DNA of 64,000 bases from Thiomicrorhabdus cannonii. Lineage in GTDB: Bacteria > Pseudomonadota > Gammaproteobacteria > Thiomicrospirales > Thiomicrospiraceae. Both the position numbers and the translations under genes were made by a program. The notes beneath the pieces were generated by a model. It saw nothing but the letters and a program-made list of their open reading frames with translations. It was not told where the DNA came from and searched no databases. Numbering within the stretch: position 1 is the first letter of the stretch; each line of letters starts with the position of its first letter. Below are positions 60,807 to 64,000 of this stretch, piece after piece. Location: contig NZ_JACBGH010000002.1 in the NCBI RefSeq assembly GCF_013391695.1, forward strand, positions 1 through 64,000, given 5' to 3'.

Positions 60807-62210
60807 ATGTTTAAACGTACCGCGATACTCGCTTCGATTTTAGCAACCACTTTGTTGGCTGGATGTGATGACACAACCACTGCAATTGATCCGATCGATC
60901 AAATCTCACCATCAGGAGCCACTTTGCCCTATTCTATCCTGCGCGCAGATATTACAGACTTTAACACTCAAATGCCTTTTGAAATCCGTAATGGCGGTTA
61001 TGGTTCATCAATGGCGCCGCATCCAACCAATAAAAACCAGTTTTATGCAATGACTGACCGCGGCCCTAACGCTGACTACACCGGATCTTTAGGTAAGGGG
61101 AAAATGTTTCCAACGCCAGACTATACCCCGACTATCGGTTTGTTTGAGGTAGGTACTGACGGTGAAATCAGCCTGGTTAAAAAAGTTCTGATGAAGCAAC
61201 CTGACGGAACACCAATTACCGGCTTGCCTAACAGCAGCACTTTGGGCGGCACAAATGAAATTCCTTATGACGCGTCTGGCAGCCCTATCCTCCAAGACCC
61301 GACTCAAGCTTACGATGCCGCAACTAACCCGACAAAAACCGACGATTACGGTTTGGACTCGGAAGGGCTGGTCGCTATAGCTGACGGCACTTTCTGGGTG
61401 AGTGATGAATACGGCCCGCATATCGTACATTTTGACGCTGACGGTAAAGAAATTGACCGTATCAACCCATTTACTGCTGATACGCGCGTATCAATCAATC
61501 TTCCGGCTGAATTTGCTAACCGCTGGGCCAACCGCGGCATGGAAGGTTTGACGGTAACGCCTGACGGAAAAACGCTGGTCGGCATGATGCAGTCGACGCT
61601 ATATAACCCAAGCAAAGCAGCGGTGACCAATTTCAACCTGATACGTATCGTGACCATCAATCTGGATACCCAAGAGATTGGTCAATATCTTTACAGACAA
61701 GAAATCGCCAAAAACGCCAACTCTGAAATTGCCGCTCTAAATGATCACCAATTCTTGGTCATCGAACGTGACGGGCTATTCCTGAACGGTGGTCCGGACA
61801 ATGGTGCCGCACAACCTACTGCAATGAAAAAAGTTTATCGTATTGATATAACCGATGCGACCAATCTTGAAACGGTAGCAGACGGCGGCAATCTTGCCCA
61901 AGACGCAACGATTGGTTTAACCGTAAACGGTAAAGCGTTGGAAGAAATTTCTGACTGGGATGCTTTGGCTACAGAAGGCATTGTGCCAGTGACCAAAACG
62001 GAAGTGGTCGATATGGTTGCGGAAGTGCAGTATCCACATGACAAGATGGAAGGACTGTGGATTATTGATAACAACACGCTCGGTGTGATTAACGATGATG
62101 ACTTCGCTACTTGGGCGTCTAGCAACCAGCTTGAGCAAAAAGTATTGGATTCCAACGGCACGATTGACCAAAATACGCTTTATGTTGTTAAGAAAGATTT
62201 GCTGAACTAA
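60807..62210 (+). CDS. phytase-like esterase-domain lipoprotein (PF13449 type)
   Basis: This 467-residue lipoprotein has signal sequence MFKRTAILASILATTLLAGC with a lipobox. The body is a beta-propeller-like domain: FEIRNGGYGSSMAPHP, FYAMTDRGPNAD, DYGLDSEGLVAIADGTFWVSDEYGPHIVHF, ANRGMEGLTVTPDGKTLVG and DKMEGLWIIDNNTLGVINDDDF. These match the 'esterase-like activity of phytase' family, whose true substrates are mostly unknown. Codon use and base composition are AT-richer than in its neighbours, which suggests transfer. It is monocistronic with its own terminator. Confidence 0.85.
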   Translation: MFKRTAILASILATTLLAGCDDTTTAIDPIDQISPSGATLPYSILRADITDFNTQMPFEIRNGGYGSSMAPHPTNKNQFYAMTDRGPNADYTGSLGKGKMFPTPDYTPTIGLFEVGTDGEISLVKKVLMKQPDGTPITGLPNSSTLGGTNEIPYDASGSPILQDPTQAYDAATNPTKTDDYGLDSEGLVAIADGTFWVSDEYGPHIVHFDADGKEIDRINPFTADTRVSINLPAEFANRWANRGMEGLTVTPDGKTLVGMMQSTLYNPSKAAVTNFNLIRIVTINLDTQEIGQYLYRQEIAKNANSEIAALNDHQFLVIERDGLFLNGGPDNGAAQPTAMKKVYRIDITDATNLETVADGGNLAQDATIGLTVNGKALEEISDWDALATEGIVPVTKTEVVDMVAEVQYPHDKMEGLWIIDNNTLGVINDDDFATWASSNQLEQKVLDSNGTIDQNTLYVVKKDLLN

Positions 62211-62240
62211 TCCCTAGCTAGGCAACCCTCTTTGTAACAG

Positions 62241-62270
62241 ACCCGAGCCGAATAGGACTCGGGTTTTTTA
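62241..62270 (+). terminator. terminator after the phytase-like gene
   Basis: ACCCGAG and CTCGGGT around a 10-base loop, followed by TTTTTT. Confidence 0.88.
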
Positions 62271-62296
62271 TGCCTGAAAACAAAGAGCGCCATTTT

Positions 62297-62345
62297 AAAA
62301 GCGAACAGGCCGGGTAAGCTGCCACCTACCCGGCCTGTTCATTTT
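62297..62345. repeat. inverted pair of dispersed repeats with shared variant
   Basis: AAAAGCGAACAGGCCGGGTA (62297-62316) and TACCCGGCCTGTTCATTTT (62327-62345) pair across 10 bases. Both arms have C where the consensus has G after TGTT, so the stem is kept. Confidence 0.88.
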
Positions 62346-62371
62346 CAAAAACGATTTTGCGTGCGCAACAC

Positions 62372-62725
62372 TTAGCTCTTACCGAAAATCGAAAACTTCT
62401 CTTGCGGCTGATCGGAGCATTGAATGCGCCACTCCAAAGCATAACTACAATCCTTGCCGCTCACGCATTCAAAATGCTGCTTGGCAAATTCCGACGGTTT
62501 GCCGGCGGTGCGCAGCAAATAACGGTAACCGGTCGGACAGACTTCCTTGGCCTGACGGCGCAGCGACCAGCTGTCAAAACCGCTCACCGGCTCGCTGTAG
62601 TATTCGGTCAGATAAAAGGTCTCTTTATCCACCTCTTTAATCTGGGCGGTCGAGCATCCGCTCAAAGCAACGGCGGCAACACCCAAAAGCACCGCGCCAC
62701 TTAATTTCATTACAACTGTTTTCAT
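62372..62725 (-). CDS. small lipoprotein of unknown function
   Basis: This 117-residue protein has signal sequence MKTVVMKLSGAVLLGVAAVALSGC with a lipobox. The mature part has three further cysteines that may pair: KEVCPTGYRYL, QHFECVSGKDCSY and IQCSDQ (four residues in all). No family was recognised. The ATG at 62725 is chosen because the signal peptide begins there; the frame is open upstream. Confidence 0.72.
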   Translation of the reverse strand: MKTVVMKLSGAVLLGVAAVALSGCSTAQIKEVDKETFYLTEYYSEPVSGFDSWSLRRQAKEVCPTGYRYLLRTAGKPSEFAKQHFECVSGKDCSYALEWRIQCSDQPQEKFSIFGKS

Positions 62726-62775
62726 AGCAACTTTACCATTACAGGTGCGACGGCAGACAATGCCATACACCACAC

Positions 62776-63093
62776 TTATCGATTCAAATCTACCGGAGGC
62801 TGGGCAATCGGCTCTTCCTTGACCCCTTTTTCGGCAATAATATAACACAGATTGGTGTGCAGCTTTTTACCGTTCACCAACAAGGAAGCACCGTAATTGT
62901 CTTCGGGATTGAGGCGGATATCGCCCTTGTAGACTTTCAGCAGTTTGCCGGTCTGGCAACTGTAGATTTCAACGGTGCGGTCCAGCCCGATCCAGTCAGA
63001 CTGCAAGTTCTTGGCACTGTTGGTCACTTTTTCGCAACCTGACCCCGCCAGCACGGCCGCCAGCAACACACCCCACAAAACACCTAGACGCAT
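62776..63093 (-). CDS. small lipoprotein of unknown function
   Basis: This protein of about 105 residues has signal sequence MRLGVLWGVLLAAVLAGSGC with lipobox AGSGC. The mature part contains TVEIYSCQTGKLLKVYKGDIRLNPEDNYGASLLVNGKKLHTNLCYIIAE with two cysteines. It is not recognised. The ATG at 63093 follows AAGGAG by 8 bases and is preferred over the GTG at 63102, which overlaps the stop of the upstream gene. It is probably co-transcribed with the LEA-like gene. Confidence 0.75.
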   Translation of the reverse strand: MRLGVLWGVLLAAVLAGSGCEKVTNSAKNLQSDWIGLDRTVEIYSCQTGKLLKVYKGDIRLNPEDNYGASLLVNGKKLHTNLCYIIAEKGVKEEPIAQPPVDLNR

Positions 63094-63098
63094 CCGGC

Positions 63099-63428
63099 TC
63101 ACTCCTTCTCTTCACCCACAATGTTATGCCAGACTTCTTTAGCGCCGGCCTTGGTATCGGACCACACCTCTTTGGCACCCTCTTTGGTGCTTTCCCAGGC
63201 ATCCTTATAGGTCTGTTTTTCGGTCAAAGGCTCTGTTTTCTCCTTGCCTTCCTCAAGGCTTTCTTTGGCCTCTTCCTTGATATCGCGAGCGGTTTCCTTG
63301 GTTCCTTCCCACGCGTTGGCGGCGTCTTCCTTAATATCCGCCCACATACCAGCCTGTGAAACCGCTGGCACCAACAGCACCGTCATCAAGGCACCTGCTT
63401 TCAACCAAGCTAAACATTGTTTTTGCAT
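63099..63428 (-). CDS. periplasmic LEA-like charged helical-repeat protein
   Basis: This 109-residue protein has a signal peptide (QCLAWLKAGALMTVLLVPAVSQA) followed by a low-complexity, highly charged stretch. Approximate 11-residue repeats such as AWEGTKETARDIKEEAKESLEEGKEKTE and AWESTKEGAKEVWSDTKAGAKEVW recall late-embryogenesis-abundant and YtxH-like proteins. It should be an extended amphipathic helix in the periplasm. The ATG at 63428 follows GGAGG. Its stop overlaps the next gene's region, so the two form a unit. Its function is unknown; stress protection is only a guess. Confidence 0.75.
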   Translation of the reverse strand: MQKQCLAWLKAGALMTVLLVPAVSQAGMWADIKEDAANAWEGTKETARDIKEEAKESLEEGKEKTEPLTEKQTYKDAWESTKEGAKEVWSDTKAGAKEVWHNIVGEEKE

Positions 63429-63554
63429 CTCTATTCCTCCAAAGCGCACTTACCTTATATAAGAACGCCGTTGCCAAACTCAAGTGCGCCAGTTTATCAC
63501 GCCTGGACGCCCCAAGGCTTTATACTATAGCGACATTATTAACCGCAAGATTCC

Positions 63555-64000
63555 ATGAACAAGACTCTCCTCCTCATCGGCTATGTGTGGCCGGAACCCA
63601 ACTCCTCCGCCGCCGGCGTACGCATGTTGCAGCTGATTGAACTCTTCCACCGCCATGCCTGGCAGGTGGTATTCGCCTCACCCGCCGCCCTGAGCGAACA
63701 CCGCTACGACTTGCACGGCCTGGGAGTCAAAGAGTGTCAGATTCAACTCAACCACGCCAGTTTTGACCAGTTTGTCAGCGAACTCAATCCGCAGGCGGTG
63801 ATCTTTGACCGTTTTATGATGGAAGAACAATTCGGCTGGCGCGTTGCCAAGGCTTGCCCGGATGCACTGCGCATTCTCAATACCGAAGACCTGCATAGCC
63901 TGCGTCAGGCGCGCGAAAACCGTCTTAAACAGCGTTTGAAACAGCCCGGTTTCGACCTGGCCGAACTTTGGCAGTCAGACGCCACAACCCTCTATGATCT
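63555..64000 (+). CDS. glycosyltransferase-like protein, 5' part only
   Basis: About 148 codons are visible before the window ends. The N terminus KTLLLIGYVWPEPNSSAAGVRMLQLIELFHRHAWQVVFASP resembles GT-B fold glycosyltransferases (GT4-like), with the loop after the first strand and the LQLIE helix. Later sequence includes VIFDRFMMEEQFGWRVAKACPDALRILNTEDLHSL. The sugar donor and acceptor cannot be told. The C-terminal catalytic half lies beyond the window. Confidence 0.78.
   Translation, partial: MNKTLLLIGYVWPEPNSSAAGVRMLQLIELFHRHAWQVVFASPAALSEHRYDLHGLGVKECQIQLNHASFDQFVSELNPQAVIFDRFMMEEQFGWRVAKACPDALRILNTEDLHSLRQARENRLKQRLKQPGFDLAELWQSDATTLYD

Overview
The window reads as a chromosomal segment of a sulfur-oxidising gammaproteobacterium, most likely of the Thiomicrospira / Hydrogenovibrio / Thiomicrorhabdus type. 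The grounds are gammaproteobacterial gene orders (tig-clpP-clpX-lon-hupB, lolCD, mfd-csiV, rluD divergent from bamD), a sulfide:quinone oxidoreductase-like flavoprotein, and several diguanylate cyclases. The genus is an inference. No prophage, CRISPR array, plasmid gene or intact insertion sequence was seen.

Layout. 1-900: a duplicated tRNA-Val/tRNA-Asp operon (minus) with a strong promoter and terminator. 0.9-7.2 kb: proteostasis block hupB, lon, clpX, clpP, tig. 7.4-12.3 kb: a small DUF2892 membrane protein, then an operon of a TRIC-type channel, lolC, lolD and an ABC-F ATPase (yheS). 12.4-15.2 kb: SQR-like flavoprotein and a compact RND-like membrane protein without porter domains. 15.4-19.6 kb: mfd and csiV. 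19.6-28.7 kb: small accessory genes (GlcG/HbpS-like protein, DUF4156 lipoprotein, trmO, ldhA, HAD phosphatase, MBL hydrolase, DUF4386, SemiSWEET, guanidinium exporter, FKBP), including a 349-bp MITE-like element. 28.9-38.3 kb: rhlE, nitroreductase, a cytosine-deaminase-like gene overlapping an NMT1/THI5-PAS-GGDEF sensor, an AEC transporter, an unknown polytopic protein coupled to a DISM-GGDEF sensor, and an ahpD-like gene. 38.4-44.3 kb: pyruvate dehydrogenase complex aceE-aceF-lpdA. 44.9-58.4 kb: ComEA-like protein, rppH, HAD phosphatase, fldA, ampD, nadC, a CPA2 antiporter, pgeF, rluD, bamD, nadE, sucD and sucC. 58.5-64 kb: FKBP, a third diguanylate cyclase, a phytase-like lipoprotein, two small lipoproteins, a LEA-like periplasmic protein, and the start of a glycosyltransferase that runs off the window.

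The most striking feature is not a gene. A 20-base sequence, TACCCGGCCTGTTGAGTTTT, is scattered through the window in about two dozen full or degenerate copies. Some are single. Others form head-to-head inverted pairs about 10 bases apart, and in two pairs both arms carry matching changes that keep the stem paired. Copies also lie inside reading frames and are translated, in three different reverse frames and one forward frame, in yheS, csiV, pgeF and an AEC transporter. In behaviour this resembles REP/BIME elements and the protein-inserting Rickettsia palindromic elements, but I do not recognise the sequence as a described family and no mobilising gene is in the window.
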